The position numbers and the translations under genes were made by a program. 49,364 bases of DNA from Bacteroidota bacterium (lineage in GTDB: Bacteria > Bacteroidota > Bacteroidia > Chitinophagales > Chitinophagaceae), in NCBI GenBank assembly GCA_947454025.1, contig CANGIZ010000006.1, forward strand, positions 1 to 49,364, in the 5' to 3' direction. The stretch's first letter is position 1. The number at the start of each line of letters is the position of its first letter. This document shows positions 8,442-18,137 of the stretch, in pieces. Below the pieces are notes generated by a model, which saw only the letters and a list, made by a program, of their open reading frames with translations, searched no databases and had not been told where the DNA came from.

Positions 8442-11400
8442 ATGAAAAGTGTTTTAAAACAAGCTTTGTCTGTGTTGTTGGTTATTTTAATTTCTATTAT
8501 TAAAGTAAACGCACAAGAAACAACAGCAGAAATACAAGGTTTAATCACTGTAGGAAATGCAGGTATTGCTGGTGCAAGTATCACCGCAATTCACCAACCT
8601 TCAGGAACCAAGTATGTAACTACCAGTCGTAACGATGGTAGATATAACTTAACCAACTTGAAAATTGGTGGTCCTTATTTATTACAAGTATCTTATGTAG
8701 GTTTAAAGACAGAAAAACAAGATGATATCAACTTGTTATTAGGTCAAACATACAAAGCAAACTTCAAGTTAGTTGAAGCAAGCAGCAACTTAAAAGAAGT
8801 TGTGGTTTCTTCTACTAAACAAGATAAAGTGTTTAACAACGCTCGTACAGGTTCTCAAGAAACTTTTAATAGAAATCAAATCACAAGTTTGCCTACTATT
8901 TCTCGTTCTTATAAGGACATCATCAAATTAACACCAACATACAATGGTGGTTCTTTCGGTGGTCAAAGCTCACAGTTAAACAACATCACTATTGATGGTG
9001 CAAACTTCAATAACTCATTTGGTTTATCAGGTGATATCGGAGGTCAAACAGGACAAAACGCGGTTTCATTAGATGCGATCGAGCAAATTCAAGTAAACAC
9101 TTCTCCATTTGATGTTAAAAATGGTGGATTCGTTGGCGGTGGTATTAACTCAGTTTCAAGAAGTGGTACAAACACCTATTCTGGATCAGTTTACCAATAT
9201 TTCAAAAACAAAGATTGGCAAGGATATGATGTGAATGCTGCTCCTTATACAATTACTGTTCCTAAGCAAGATTATAGTTATGACTTAAAAGGTTTCACTG
9301 CTGGTGGTGCCATCATTAAAAATAAATTATTCTTATTTGTAAACGGTGAGCAAGAAGCTACAACTACTCCAGGTACTACTTGGTCAGCTTCTTCTGCTAG
9401 CAACCCTGCGAATGGTTCTACTATTTCTGCAGCAAACAAAGATTCTTTAGATAAATTAGCGAGCTTCTTAAAATCAAAGTATAATTACGATCCAGGTGCT
9501 TACCAAGGATATTCATATGTATCTAATTCTAAGCGTTTAACTGCTAAGATCGATTGGAACATTGACGCAAACAATACTTTGACTTTCAAGTATAACTATT
9601 TAAGATCTGCAAGCCAAATTCCACCATCAAACAGTGGATCCGTTTCAACAAGACAAGCAAGTGCAACTGCATTGCCTTTCTTCGGAGCTGGTTATCAAAT
9701 CAACAACAATGCGGATGTATTTATTGCTGAGTTAAACTCAAAAATCAGCAACCGTATTTCTAATAAATTACAAGTTGGATATTCTGCTTTAAGAGATTAC
9801 AGAAATGCATTGTCTAGCAAAGAATTTCCAATGGTGGATATCTTAGATGGTAACGGTAAACCATTCACTTCATTTGGTTATGAGTTATATACTTATGGCA
9901 ACAAATTGAACACGGACGTTTATCAATTTAACGATAACTTATCTATCTATGCTGGTAAACACGAAATCACTTTAGGAACTCAAACTTCTTACAAGAAATA
10001 CTTAAACGGTTTCTCTCCTAACTACGAAGGAACTTTCCGTTTTGCTTCATTAAATGATTTCATTAACTCTGCAAATGGTGTTGGAACTAAATCAACTGTG
10101 TATAGCTTGTCTTATACTTTAGGTGGTGGTGACTTCCCATTAGTAGGTCCAAAAGATTTTGAGTCTGGTGTATTTGCTCAAGATAAATACAGAGCTACTG
10201 ATAAATTAACAATCACTTATGGTGTGCGTTTAGACTATACTAAGTTCTACAATACTTTCTTATACAACCCAGTTGTAGATACATTAACTCGTTTCTACCA
10301 AGGTATTCATGCGAACACAGGTGCTGCTCCAAATATGGCAATCCAAGTGTCTCCAAGAATTGGTTTCAACTATGATGTGTATGGTGATCAAACCTTACAA
10401 CTTCGTGGTGGTGCTGGTTTATTCCAAGGTGCACCTCCTTTTGTATGGGTGTCAAACCAAGCATCTAACTCAGGTATGGCATTGTTTGGATCATTCACAA
10501 ACAACAACACGAACGTGTTTAACCCAGACGTAAATGCTTACAGACCAGCTGCTACAGCTTCTTTAAGTAAATCATATTCTATCAACGTAACTGATCCTAA
10601 CTACAAATTCCCTCAAGTATTTAAATCTACTTTTGCAGCGGATAAGAAATTAGGAAATGGCTGGACATTAACTGCTGAAGGAACTTTCACTAAGCAATTC
10701 AATGCTTCTGTATTCCAAAACATTGCTTTACCTAATACAGGTTTAGTTAAATTAACGGATGGTCGTTGGAGATTCCCTTACACTTCTATCTATCCTTTAG
10801 GTGGAACGCAAATGGGTGGTACAACTGCAGCTTCTGCTAATAACCCTACAATTGGTAACGCTATCTACATGACTAATTCAGATAGAGGTTATGCTTGGAC
10901 TGGTACTTTACAAGTTCAAAAAGTAACTAGAAACTTTATCTTCACTGCTGCTTATACAAGACAAGAAGCTAAAGATGCTGCTGTAAGTGGTTCAACTGCT
11001 GCAACAATGTGGGGATCTAAAGTAACTTCAGACAATCCGAACGACTTCACAATTGGTAATTCTAACAACTATATGCCTCACCGTATAATCGCGAGCGTAG
11101 TATATAAGAAAGAATTTACTAAAAACTTGTTGACTTCAGTTGGTATGGTATATGAAGGTTCTCCTAACTATGCTACCTCTTACTATGTACAAGGTGACGT
11201 AAACGGAGATGGTATTACTTACAACGACTTAATGTTTATTCCTAAAACAGCTAACCAAATTAAATTGGTAAATGCTTCTGGTGATACAAGAACACAAACT
11301 GAATTATGGAACCAATTGGATGCATTCATTGCAAACAATCCATACTTATTCAACCACCGTGGTCAATTTGCAGAAAGAAATGCATACGTATTACCTTGGA

Positions 11401-11714
11401 CACATAAGGTTGACTTGAACTTTACACAAGATGTTAAGTTTATGGTGGGAAGCAATAAGCATACTTTACGCTTTACTGCTGACATCTACAACTTCACTAA
11501 CTTGTTGAATAAAGATTGGGGTGTTTATTATATCCCAACAACAACAACTCCATTGGTATTCCAAAAATTGGATACAGATGGAAGAACACCAATCTACACA
11601 TTCCCTTACATGGATGCTGTTAACAAAGTTCCTTACACAAGAGCTTACAAACCTAGCCCTAGCTTAGGTTCTCGTTACCAAATCCAAATCGGTGTTAGAT
11701 ACTTGTTTAACTAG
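8442..11714 (+). CDS. Oar-like TonB-dependent receptor
   Basis: This 1090-aa outer-membrane beta-barrel protein has a signal peptide (cleavage near VNAQE, residue 24). A carboxypeptidase-regulatory-like domain spans about 28-112 (AEIQGLITVGNAGIAGASI, SRNDGRYNLTNLKIGGPY). A plug domain follows (KEVVVSST, SLPTISRSYKDIIKLTP, NNITIDGANFNNSFGL), then a barrel ending in GVRYLFN with the terminal aromatic residue. The plug style matches the Oar-like subgroup, not SusC. No susD lies nearby. The gene uses noticeably more C-ending and other apparently preferred codons (TTC, AAC, GGT, ACT) than its neighbours, as expected for an abundant protein. The ligand is unknown. A strong terminator follows. Confidence 0.92.
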   Translation: MKSVLKQALSVLLVILISIIKVNAQETTAEIQGLITVGNAGIAGASITAIHQPSGTKYVTTSRNDGRYNLTNLKIGGPYLLQVSYVGLKTEKQDDINLLLGQTYKANFKLVEASSNLKEVVVSSTKQDKVFNNARTGSQETFNRNQITSLPTISRSYKDIIKLTPTYNGGSFGGQSSQLNNITIDGANFNNSFGLSGDIGGQTGQNAVSLDAIEQIQVNTSPFDVKNGGFVGGGINSVSRSGTNTYSGSVYQYFKNKDWQGYDVNAAPYTITVPKQDYSYDLKGFTAGGAIIKNKLFLFVNGEQEATTTPGTTWSASSASNPANGSTISAANKDSLDKLASFLKSKYNYDPGAYQGYSYVSNSKRLTAKIDWNIDANNTLTFKYNYLRSASQIPPSNSGSVSTRQASATALPFFGAGYQINNNADVFIAELNSKISNRISNKLQVGYSALRDYRNALSSKEFPMVDILDGNGKPFTSFGYELYTYGNKLNTDVYQFNDNLSIYAGKHEITLGTQTSYKKYLNGFSPNYEGTFRFASLNDFINSANGVGTKSTVYSLSYTLGGGDFPLVGPKDFESGVFAQDKYRATDKLTITYGVRLDYTKFYNTFLYNPVVDTLTRFYQGIHANTGAAPNMAIQVSPRIGFNYDVYGDQTLQLRGGAGLFQGAPPFVWVSNQASNSGMALFGSFTNNNTNVFNPDVNAYRPAATASLSKSYSINVTDPNYKFPQVFKSTFAADKKLGNGWTLTAEGTFTKQFNASVFQNIALPNTGLVKLTDGRWRFPYTSIYPLGGTQMGGTTAASANNPTIGNAIYMTNSDRGYAWTGTLQVQKVTRNFIFTAAYTRQEAKDAAVSGSTAATMWGSKVTSDNPNDFTIGNSNNYMPHRIIASVVYKKEFTKNLLTSVGMVYEGSPNYATSYYVQGDVNGDGITYNDLMFIPKTANQIKLVNASGDTRTQTELWNQLDAFIANNPYLFNHRGQFAERNAYVLPWTHKVDLNFTQDVKFMVGSNKHTLRFTADIYNFTNLLNKDWGVYYIPTTTTPLVFQKLDTDGRTPIYTFPYMDAVNKVPYTRAYKPSPSLGSRYQIQIGVRYLFN

Positions 11715-11734
11715 TAGTAACTGCTGAATAATTC

Positions 11735-11765
11735 AAAAGCCTCTCATGCCAAATGAGGGGCTTTT
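11735..11765 (+). terminator. Intrinsic terminator after the TonB receptor
   Basis: Arms AAAAGCCTCTCAT and ATGAGGGGCTTTT pair fully with one G-U. The loop is GCCAA, and the following bases are T-rich. Confidence 0.9.
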
Positions 11766-11839
11766 GTTATTTAATACTGAAACTAAAAATATTTTGCTAA
11801 ATTTATTGCGCACTAGTTAAGCCACAAAAATTTATACTT

Positions 11840-12544
11840 ATGAGCGAATTACATTTACACTTAGAGGAGCATATGCAAAGCAGTGACCTGTTAACGGACA
11901 TTGTAATTGGCATGAGTGATGGATTAACGGTTCCATTTGCATTGGCTGCAGGTTTAAGTGGTGCAGTTGGAGAACACGTAAGTTTAATATGGATTGCTGG
12001 TATTGCCGAAGTGGCTGCAGGATCTATTGCAATGGGCCTGGGAGGCTATTTAGCGGGCAAGACAGAGATTGATCATTACAAGAGTGAATTAAAAAAAGAG
12101 TACTGGGAACTCGAACATAAAAGAGAAGTAGAAATACAAGAGGTACGAGATGTGTTTTTAAGATGGGGTTTAACACCAACGGTTGCCGAAGAAGCAACAA
12201 AAGAAATTATTAAAGACGATAAGCGTTGGGTAGACTTTATGATGAAATTCGAATTAGGACTTGAAGAGCCCGATCCAAAGCGCGCGCGCAGAAGTGCATT
12301 TAATATTGGATTAAGTTATATAGTGGGTGGTTTAATTCCACTCACCCCCTATTTTTTCGTAAGTAGCTCATTAGATGGATTAAAAATTTCCGCTGCTATT
12401 ACATTGGTTTGTTTATATGTATTTGGCTTCTTTAAAAGCAAAATGACGGGCATTAATCCTTGGTGGGGCGGAGTGAAAGTAATGGTAATTGGCGCTATAG
12501 CTGCAGCTGCTGCCTTTGCAATAGCCAAACTAATTCAGGCTTAG
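11840..12544 (+). CDS. VIT1/CCC1-family Fe2+/Mn2+ transporter
   Basis: This 234-aa integral membrane protein has the VIT1/CCC1 signature LTDIVIGMSDGLTVPFAL in the first membrane helix (residues 18-35). Helix 2 contains EVAAGSIAMGLGGYLAGK (about 58-75). A Glu-rich cytoplasmic segment follows (80-150, EYWELEHKREVEIQEV), the metal-binding domain of plant and yeast relatives. Three C-terminal helices complete the five-helix topology. Family members move Fe2+ or Mn2+ out of the cytosol. The gene is monocistronic and almost abuts the convergent minus-strand gene. Substrate preference cannot be read from sequence alone. Confidence 0.88.
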   Translation: MSELHLHLEEHMQSSDLLTDIVIGMSDGLTVPFALAAGLSGAVGEHVSLIWIAGIAEVAAGSIAMGLGGYLAGKTEIDHYKSELKKEYWELEHKREVEIQEVRDVFLRWGLTPTVAEEATKEIIKDDKRWVDFMMKFELGLEEPDPKRARRSAFNIGLSYIVGGLIPLTPYFFVSSSLDGLKISAAITLVCLYVFGFFKSKMTGINPWWGGVKVMVIGAIAAAAAFAIAKLIQA

Positions 12545-12560
12545 TAAAACTATAAATTAT

Positions 12561-13304
12561 TTACAGTGTATTAAAATAGTTTAAAAAGGAAATTGCTTCT
12601 TTTTCTGTTTTTAATTTGTTCTTATTTTCTTTTAACCATGCTTCTACATTCGCATTAAATGGAATGGAGGACAAAATGCTAGTTCGATCTACATCTTTTA
12701 GTGAAGTTACTTTTCCATTGTTATACATCGCATAGTCTTTGATACTATAAAAACTACTAATTCTTTTTGCTTGAATAGGATCGTAAGGGCTTGTTTTTAT
12801 AAGTTGTTTTTGTAGTAAAATCAATTGATAATTTCCAGCGTTCAGTACTCTATAAAACGCAGTGCCCTTGCCGCTTACATGGTTGTTTAGCTTTGCAAAA
12901 CTTGCAATGGGTTGTGTTAAATTATTTTTATTCAAGAAAACCAATCTTGTAACTCCTTCATTGTCAACGGCAAGTTCAGAACCATCACTGCTTAAATAAT
13001 GAATTTCGTCGGTATATAAATTCAATTTTGCTTGATTGATTTTTGCCTTGCTGCCATTGACAAAATATAGGATGGCAGGAGCCCATTGCTCGTTCCAAAA
13101 AGGGGTCCCTTCGATATCTGCATAAGTTAATGTATTTCCCTTACCCTCTTTTGGATGTGCAGGGTCGTAAGCTATTGTATTTAAATCTAATTCTCGAACA
13201 TCCGTAATTAATTGACCAGGACTCATTTGAGCTTTAGTCTGTAAACTTAGGAATATACATAAAGCAAAAATGCCTGATTTTAAAATAGAATTGGTATGTC
13301 TCAT
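12561..13304 (-). CDS. Secreted protein of unknown function
   Basis: The 247-aa product starts with a signal peptide (cleavage near TKAQM, residue 26). It contains a segment about residues 65-110 (GTPFWNEQWAPAILYF, then SDGSELAV) of a type seen in secreted Bacteroidota hypothetical proteins. I recognise no catalytic motif. It lies 18 bases downstream of the D-aminoacylase-like gene on the same strand and is probably co-transcribed, although no functional link can be claimed. A basic, Lys-rich helix (LKENKNKLKTEKE) sits near the C-terminus. Confidence 0.6.
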   Translation of the reverse strand: MRHTNSILKSGIFALCIFLSLQTKAQMSPGQLITDVRELDLNTIAYDPAHPKEGKGNTLTYADIEGTPFWNEQWAPAILYFVNGSKAKINQAKLNLYTDEIHYLSSDGSELAVDNEGVTRLVFLNKNNLTQPIASFAKLNNHVSGKGTAFYRVLNAGNYQLILLQKQLIKTSPYDPIQAKRISSFYSIKDYAMYNNGKVTSLKDVDRTSILSSIPFNANVEAWLKENKNKLKTEKEAISFLNYFNTL

Positions 13305-13322
13305 TTTTAATTGATTGAAAGT

Positions 13323-14888
13323 TTAATATTTATTTCTAATGGCGATTCCTTTTCTTGCACCATTATGTAAACCATTTTCAATGGTTAATGCACCGTTTAC
13401 AAATACGAATTTAAATCCTTTTGAAAACTGATGTGGATTTTCGAAAGTTGCCATATCGGTTACTTCGTTTTCATCAAACACCACGATATCTGCAATATAG
13501 CCTTCTTTTAATATGCCTCTTTGTTTTAAATTAAATTTATTAGCAGGAAGCGAAGTCATTCGGCGAATAGCATCTTCTAAGGTCATTATTTTTTCTTCTC
13601 TTACATACTTACCAAGTACCCTTGCGTTGGTACCATATGCACGTGGGTGTGGTCTACTTTGACCTACCACTGCAATACCTGCGTCGCTTGCAGCCATATT
13701 AAAAGGATAGGCCATGATATTTGCTACATCTTTGTCTTGCATGCCATGGTACACCATTTGTGCGCCCCCCAACTCCATCATTTGTATGATCGTTTCAGCT
13801 TCGTCAATAGCTTTATCTTTATTGCCTCTCAATAAATTTATCTCTCTAATATTTTTACCATTATAACTCGTGTCGGCTTTAAAATTAGCAACATAAGCGT
13901 AATCAAAATGTTTCAAACCTCTACGTTTAATTAAGTCTAAACTATGTGCTTTTACTTTTGTACGAATATCCATATTTTTTAATCTTGCTAAAATAGAATC
14001 CTGACCATCGGCTAAAACCCAGTCTGGCAATAGAATACCCAAATTGGTACTGCTTGCAGTATAAGGATATTGATCAATCGTTACATCGATGCCTTCTAGC
14101 CTTGCATTTTTTACAAGATTTAAAGTTTCATTACTTCTTCCCCAATTGTTTTGTCCATTTACTTTAAAATGAGAAATTTCCACAGGAAGCTTTGCTTCAC
14201 GTCCTATTGCAATGGCTTCATTTACTGCTTCTGCAACTTTATCTTCCTCGTTGCGAATATGAGATGCATACACACCACCATTTTTTGAAATTATTTTTGC
14301 CAGTCTTACCACTTCCTCGGTAGGTGCATAAGTACCAGGAATATATATTAATCCTGTTGACATCCCAACCGCACCGTCTTTCATTGCTTTATCAGCAATC
14401 GCTTCCATTTTTTGTAATTCTTGCTCAGTGGCATATCTATTCGCAGTACCCATTACTTGTTTGCGAATATTATTATGCCCCATTAATGCAGCTACGTTTA
14501 TTGAAACGCCTAATGAGTCTATATAATTAAAATAGGTATTCATATCGTCTGCTGAACCGCCACAATTGCCTGTAATCACTGTGGTTACGCCATCGTAGAT
14601 GAAATTAGTAGCTAAAGGATTTCTTGCTTCTCCCCCTTCAATATGCGCATGCACATCAATAAAACCTGGTGCTACCACTAACCCTTTTGCATTAATCTCT
14701 TTTCCTGCTTTCCAGTTTTGTAAATTACCAATGGCAGTAATTTTATTATTAACAATAGCAATATCTTTTAATTGCCAGTTGTTTCCGGTGCCATCCATTA
14801 TTTTACCATTTCGAATAATATAATCTGCGTTTTGTGCGAATAGCAATTGACTATATAAAAGAAAGAGGGCTGCAATAAAGTATTTCAT
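13323..14888 (-). CDS. Secreted amidohydrolase, N-acyl-D-amino-acid deacylase type
   Basis: The 521-aa protein has a signal peptide (cleavage near LFAQN, residue 19). The amidohydrolase metal-site motif is PGFIDVHAHIEGG (HxH), followed by GVTTVITGNCG, in which the Cys corresponds to a metal ligand in D-aminoacylases. Other matching segments are MGHNNIR, YASHIRNE, PVEISHFKV and MAASDAGI (the late Asp ligand). The C-terminal beta-sandwich motif G-x-IADIVVFD is present. D-aminoacylases hydrolyse N-acyl-D-amino acids, and periplasmic members are thought to help use peptidoglycan-derived or D-amino-acid material. It heads a two-gene operon with the unknown secreted protein downstream. Confidence 0.88.
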   Translation of the reverse strand: MKYFIAALFLLYSQLLFAQNADYIIRNGKIMDGTGNNWQLKDIAIVNNKITAIGNLQNWKAGKEINAKGLVVAPGFIDVHAHIEGGEARNPLATNFIYDGVTTVITGNCGGSADDMNTYFNYIDSLGVSINVAALMGHNNIRKQVMGTANRYATEQELQKMEAIADKAMKDGAVGMSTGLIYIPGTYAPTEEVVRLAKIISKNGGVYASHIRNEEDKVAEAVNEAIAIGREAKLPVEISHFKVNGQNNWGRSNETLNLVKNARLEGIDVTIDQYPYTASSTNLGILLPDWVLADGQDSILARLKNMDIRTKVKAHSLDLIKRRGLKHFDYAYVANFKADTSYNGKNIREINLLRGNKDKAIDEAETIIQMMELGGAQMVYHGMQDKDVANIMAYPFNMAASDAGIAVVGQSRPHPRAYGTNARVLGKYVREEKIMTLEDAIRRMTSLPANKFNLKQRGILKEGYIADIVVFDENEVTDMATFENPHQFSKGFKFVFVNGALTIENGLHNGARKGIAIRNKY

Positions 14889-14941
14889 ATAATTTGGTTG
14901 TGCTATAAATTTACTAAATACTCATTAAATATATTCAAAAT

Positions 14942-14973
14942 AAAAAGGCCGCTGAATGTTCAGCGGCCTTTTT
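14942..14973. terminator. Intrinsic terminator, symmetrical
   Basis: AAAAAGGCCGCTGAA and TTCAGCGGCCTTTTT form a perfect 15-bp stem with a TG-only loop. In the minus direction it ends the ABC/AKR/Dabb operon before the amidohydrolase gene. Confidence 0.9.
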
Positions 14974-14993
14974 ATTAGGTTAACCTTAATTGT

Positions 14994-15371
14994 TTAATTG
15001 GGTTCTACAAAATAGTCTACTACAAAAACTTTATCCATATGTGGTTTTAAAACCGCTTGAAATGCTTTATGATGCTCGTTTTGTTGATAATCCGCAAGGT
15101 CCTTTTCTGAATTAAATGTAAGCGTAAAGCAATGCGTAAATCCTTGGTCCAAATGTTCAGGACTCATATTAATGCCCCATTCCATTTTTTTTACTTGCGG
15201 TACTTTTCCGTACAAAGCAGCAAAGGTTTTAGCTACGTTCTCAACCTCTTTTGGAGTTGAGCTTGATTTGAAAGTAAATAGTACAATATGTTTTAATTCA
15301 CCAACACGATTTTGTGCACTCACTGTAAAAAGTCCTGCACTAAGTACAAGTAATAAGAATAATTTTTTCAT
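14994..15371 (-). CDS. Secreted Dabb (stress-responsive A/B barrel) domain protein
   Basis: The 125-aa protein has a signal peptide (cleavage near VSAQN, residue 20). It then has a single dimeric alpha/beta-barrel (Dabb) domain starting KHIVLFTFK and continuing with WGINMSPEHLDQGFTHCFTL and ADYQQNEHHKAF. The "HxxY" near the end of such domains is represented by EHHKAF. Dabb proteins are small dimers. Some are enzymes, and many in Bacteroidota are of unknown function. It is the last gene of a minus-strand operon, 14 bases after the aldo-keto reductase gene, and is followed by a strong terminator. Confidence 0.82.
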   Translation of the reverse strand: MKKLFLLLVLSAGLFTVSAQNRVGELKHIVLFTFKSSSTPKEVENVAKTFAALYGKVPQVKKMEWGINMSPEHLDQGFTHCFTLTFNSEKDLADYQQNEHHKAFQAVLKPHMDKVFVVDYFVEPN

Positions 15372-15385
15372 AATGGTTTTTGTTT

Positions 15386-16195
15386 TTATAAAAAGATAGC
15401 TGGATCATCGCAAATGCGAAATCCTTCATTAAATGTATTCATAAATTGAACATCTTCGGCAGTTAATGTAAAATTACTGGCATCAAAATTTTCTTGTAAT
15501 CTTTCTTTAGACGAGGATTTAGGAATGGTGGATACACCTAATTGAAAATTCCAGTTTAGAATAATTTGAGCCGGTGTTTTTTGATATTTTTCACAAAGCT
15601 GAATAAGGCGTTCATCGCTAAATTTTATACCACGCGTAATTGGAGAATAGGATTGCAATTGTGTTCCTTGATTTTTACAATGAATGAGTAAGTCATTTTG
15701 AAATAACCAAGGTGTAAATTCTACCTGGTTTAATGCCGGTACTATATTGCTATATCCTGCTAGTTCTTCCAATAAAGGAATCGTATAATTAGCTACTCCA
15801 ATAGCTTTGGCTCTTCCTTCCTCATAAATTCTTTCAATCGCTTTCCAGGAAGCTTGTCTACCATCTTTTATGGGCCAATGAATTAAATATAAATCAACAT
15901 AATCCTGACCTAGTTTTTTTAAACTTGTATCAAATGCTTTTAGTGCAGCATCATATCCGTGATCGGTATTGTTCAGTTTTGTAGTTAAAAAAAGGGATGC
16001 TCTATGAATACCCGATTTTTTGATTGCATTGCCAATTTCCTGCTCATTTTCATACATACTCGCCGTGTCAATTAGGCGATAGCCAATTTCAATGGCATTT
16101 TCAACAGCTTGCTCTGCTTGTTGGTTGTACATATCATAAACGCCTAAGCCTAATAAAGGCATTGCTAGTCCGTTGTTTAATTGTGTAGTTTCCAT
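15386..16195 (-). CDS. Aldo/keto reductase
   Basis: This 269-aa cytoplasmic NADPH-dependent oxidoreductase has the AKR catalytic tetrad: Asp and Tyr in DTASMYENE, Lys in FLTTKLNN, and His in YLIHWP. The cofactor-binding end is STIPKSSSKERLQENFD. The length and motifs fit the AKR5-type 2,5-diketo-gluconate reductase/prostaglandin F synthase-like group, which reduces small aldehydes and ketones. The ABC ATPase stop codon directly abuts its ATG, with no bases between, so translation is probably coupled. Its role beside an export system is unclear. Confidence 0.88.
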   Translation of the reverse strand: METTQLNNGLAMPLLGLGVYDMYNQQAEQAVENAIEIGYRLIDTASMYENEQEIGNAIKKSGIHRASLFLTTKLNNTDHGYDAALKAFDTSLKKLGQDYVDLYLIHWPIKDGRQASWKAIERIYEEGRAKAIGVANYTIPLLEELAGYSNIVPALNQVEFTPWLFQNDLLIHCKNQGTQLQSYSPITRGIKFSDERLIQLCEKYQKTPAQIILNWNFQLGVSTIPKSSSKERLQENFDASNFTLTAEDVQFMNTFNEGFRICDDPAIFL

Positions 16196-16876
16196 TTACG
16201 AATGTATAATTTTTCCGTCTTCCATATGAATAATTCGATGTGTTCGCTCGGCAAAACTAGGATCGTGCGTGACAATTAATAAGGTTTGGTTATACTCGTC
16301 AGCAAGACGCTTAAAAGTATCAAAAACGAGGTCGCTATTTTTTTTATCTAGGTTACCTGTTGGCTCGTCACCCATTATAATATGAGGGTCATTAATTAAT
16401 GCGCGTGCAATAGCTACTCTTTGTTTTTCACCACCCGAAACATGATTGGCTTGTTTTAAGGCTAAATGTTCAATGCCTAAAATTTTTAATTTTTCCATGG
16501 CCCTAAATTCTACTTCTTCTTCACTGTATTTATTTTGTTTTAATCCGGGCAACATTACATTTTTTAAAACGTTAAACTCGTTTAATAAATAGTGAAACTG
16601 AAATACGAATCCGATTTTTTCATTTCTAATTTTTGCTAAAAACGGTTCATTCTTTTTGGGCATTTCTTCTTGGTCAATGTATAATTGTCCTTCATAATCG
16701 GTATCCATTGTGGACAAAACATATAATAGGGTTGACTTTCCACAGCCCGATTTTCCGGTGAGTGAAACAAACTCCCCTTTATTGATACTAAAATTAATAT
16801 CAGAAAGTACCTGAATGCGAATCGGATCGTTAAAGTATTTATTGATATTTTTTGCTTCTAGTATTGTATTGCTCAT
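16196..16876 (-). CDS. ABC transporter ATP-binding protein (MacB/LolD type)
   Basis: The 226-aa nucleotide-binding subunit has Walker A GKSGCGKST (near residue 40), Q-loop GFVFQFHYLLNEF, signature VSGGEKQRVAIARAL, Walker B HIIMGDEPTGNLD and switch His in LIVTHD. The short MacB/LolD-like form works with FtsX-type permeases in macrolide, lipoprotein or peptide export. The permease and adaptor genes lie immediately upstream in the same operon, with one base between the permease stop and this ATG. Confidence 0.92.
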   Translation of the reverse strand: MSNTILEAKNINKYFNDPIRIQVLSDINFSINKGEFVSLTGKSGCGKSTLLYVLSTMDTDYEGQLYIDQEEMPKKNEPFLAKIRNEKIGFVFQFHYLLNEFNVLKNVMLPGLKQNKYSEEEVEFRAMEKLKILGIEHLALKQANHVSGGEKQRVAIARALINDPHIIMGDEPTGNLDKKNSDLVFDTFKRLADEYNQTLLIVTHDPSFAERTHRIIHMEDGKIIHS

Positions 16877-16877
16877 G

Positions 16878-18137
16878 TTACTTGCCTCTGATTATGATAA
16901 CTGGATCTATTTTGCTTGCTTTGCGTGCTGGGAACCAACCTGCAAAATAGGTAGTGAAAAAAGAGAATACCATTCCAATTAAATAAAATTTTGGATTATA
17001 GTTAATCGGAAATGTTTTAATAGTTGGTAAAGCTGCTGTATTAAAAGGAATTTGGTCAATGATGGATGATAAGCCAAAACCAAGTAGTAATCCACAAAGC
17101 CCTCCAAAAATACCAATGCTTAAAGCGATATACATAAATATATTTTGAACGTCACGACCCGAAAACCCGGTTGCTTTTAAAATGGCAATAGAGTCCATTT
17201 TTTCAAAAATCATCATGTTTAAAATATTGTAAATTCCAAAACCTGCAACAATCAGTAAAGTGATACCTACTGAATAAGAAATAAGGGTTCTAATGGAACT
17301 GCCCGTTTCAAATTGTGAGTTTGCTGTTTGGATATCTTCAGCATCTGTTTGAAAGAGTTGTTCGTATTCCTTTGCCATAGCAGGCGCTTGCGTGATATCT
17401 TTTAATTTTATTTGAATGTCAGTAATATAATCACTTGGTTTAGAAAGTACTTTTTGGACTGTACTTACCGAAGCAAAGCTTTGAACATTGTCAATATCTC
17501 TAAGTCCCGATTGATATATACCCACTACCTTTAATTGAAATCTTTCGCCCTTACTGGTAGTAATTTGTATAACATCGCCAATATTTGCAAGTAATTTTGC
17601 GGCCAAACCTTTTCCTAAAATAATGCTATTATTTATTTTGGTGAGGTCCTGTGATTTACCCGCAGTAATATAGTCTTCAAAATGAAATAATGCACCTTCT
17701 TCAACAGGGTTAATACCACTCATACTGCCTGTTATATCAATATTGCCATCGTTAAAAAACACTTGTGCAGTTAATTTTTGTGAAAAACCTAAAACACGAT
17801 TGTCTTTTTTTATTGCTTGCATAATGGCAGCACTATTATAAATAGACTGTCTACTTTCATCCGACTTGATAGAACTAATAAAATGATGTGCATTTTTATA
17901 ATTACTATCTAAAGTAATGGGTTGATGTGTATTGGGTTTAATGTCGTTATAGATTCTAATATGCGGCACTCTATTTATGATAAGTCCGTCGAGTAAATCA
18001 TTCATTCCCGACATAAAACTTAATAATGCAATGAACATAGTAATACTAAAAGTAACACCTACTGCAGCTACCAAGGTTTGTTTCCATCTTGCTAGTAGCA
18101 ATCCATTCGCAATATCAATTAGTATCTTTTTTTTCAT
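16878..18137 (-). CDS. ABC transporter permease (MacB/FtsX-like)
   Basis: The 419-aa inner-membrane protein has the four-helix layout of the MacB/LolE superfamily. There is one helix at about 20-45 and a large periplasmic domain (50-285) with the MacB core motif ILGKGLAAKLLANIGDVIQIT. Three C-terminal helices follow (about 290, 335 and 385), and EKMDSIAILKATGFSGRDV forms the cytoplasmic coupling helix between the first two. Such permeases act as mechanotransmitters rather than classic importers. Its ATG overlaps the adaptor's TGA (ATGA), so the two are translationally coupled. Confidence 0.9.
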   Translation of the reverse strand: MKKKILIDIANGLLLARWKQTLVAAVGVTFSITMFIALLSFMSGMNDLLDGLIINRVPHIRIYNDIKPNTHQPITLDSNYKNAHHFISSIKSDESRQSIYNSAAIMQAIKKDNRVLGFSQKLTAQVFFNDGNIDITGSMSGINPVEEGALFHFEDYITAGKSQDLTKINNSIILGKGLAAKLLANIGDVIQITTSKGERFQLKVVGIYQSGLRDIDNVQSFASVSTVQKVLSKPSDYITDIQIKLKDITQAPAMAKEYEQLFQTDAEDIQTANSQFETGSSIRTLISYSVGITLLIVAGFGIYNILNMMIFEKMDSIAILKATGFSGRDVQNIFMYIALSIGIFGGLCGLLLGFGLSSIIDQIPFNTAALPTIKTFPINYNPKFYLIGMVFSFFTTYFAGWFPARKASKIDPVIIIRGK

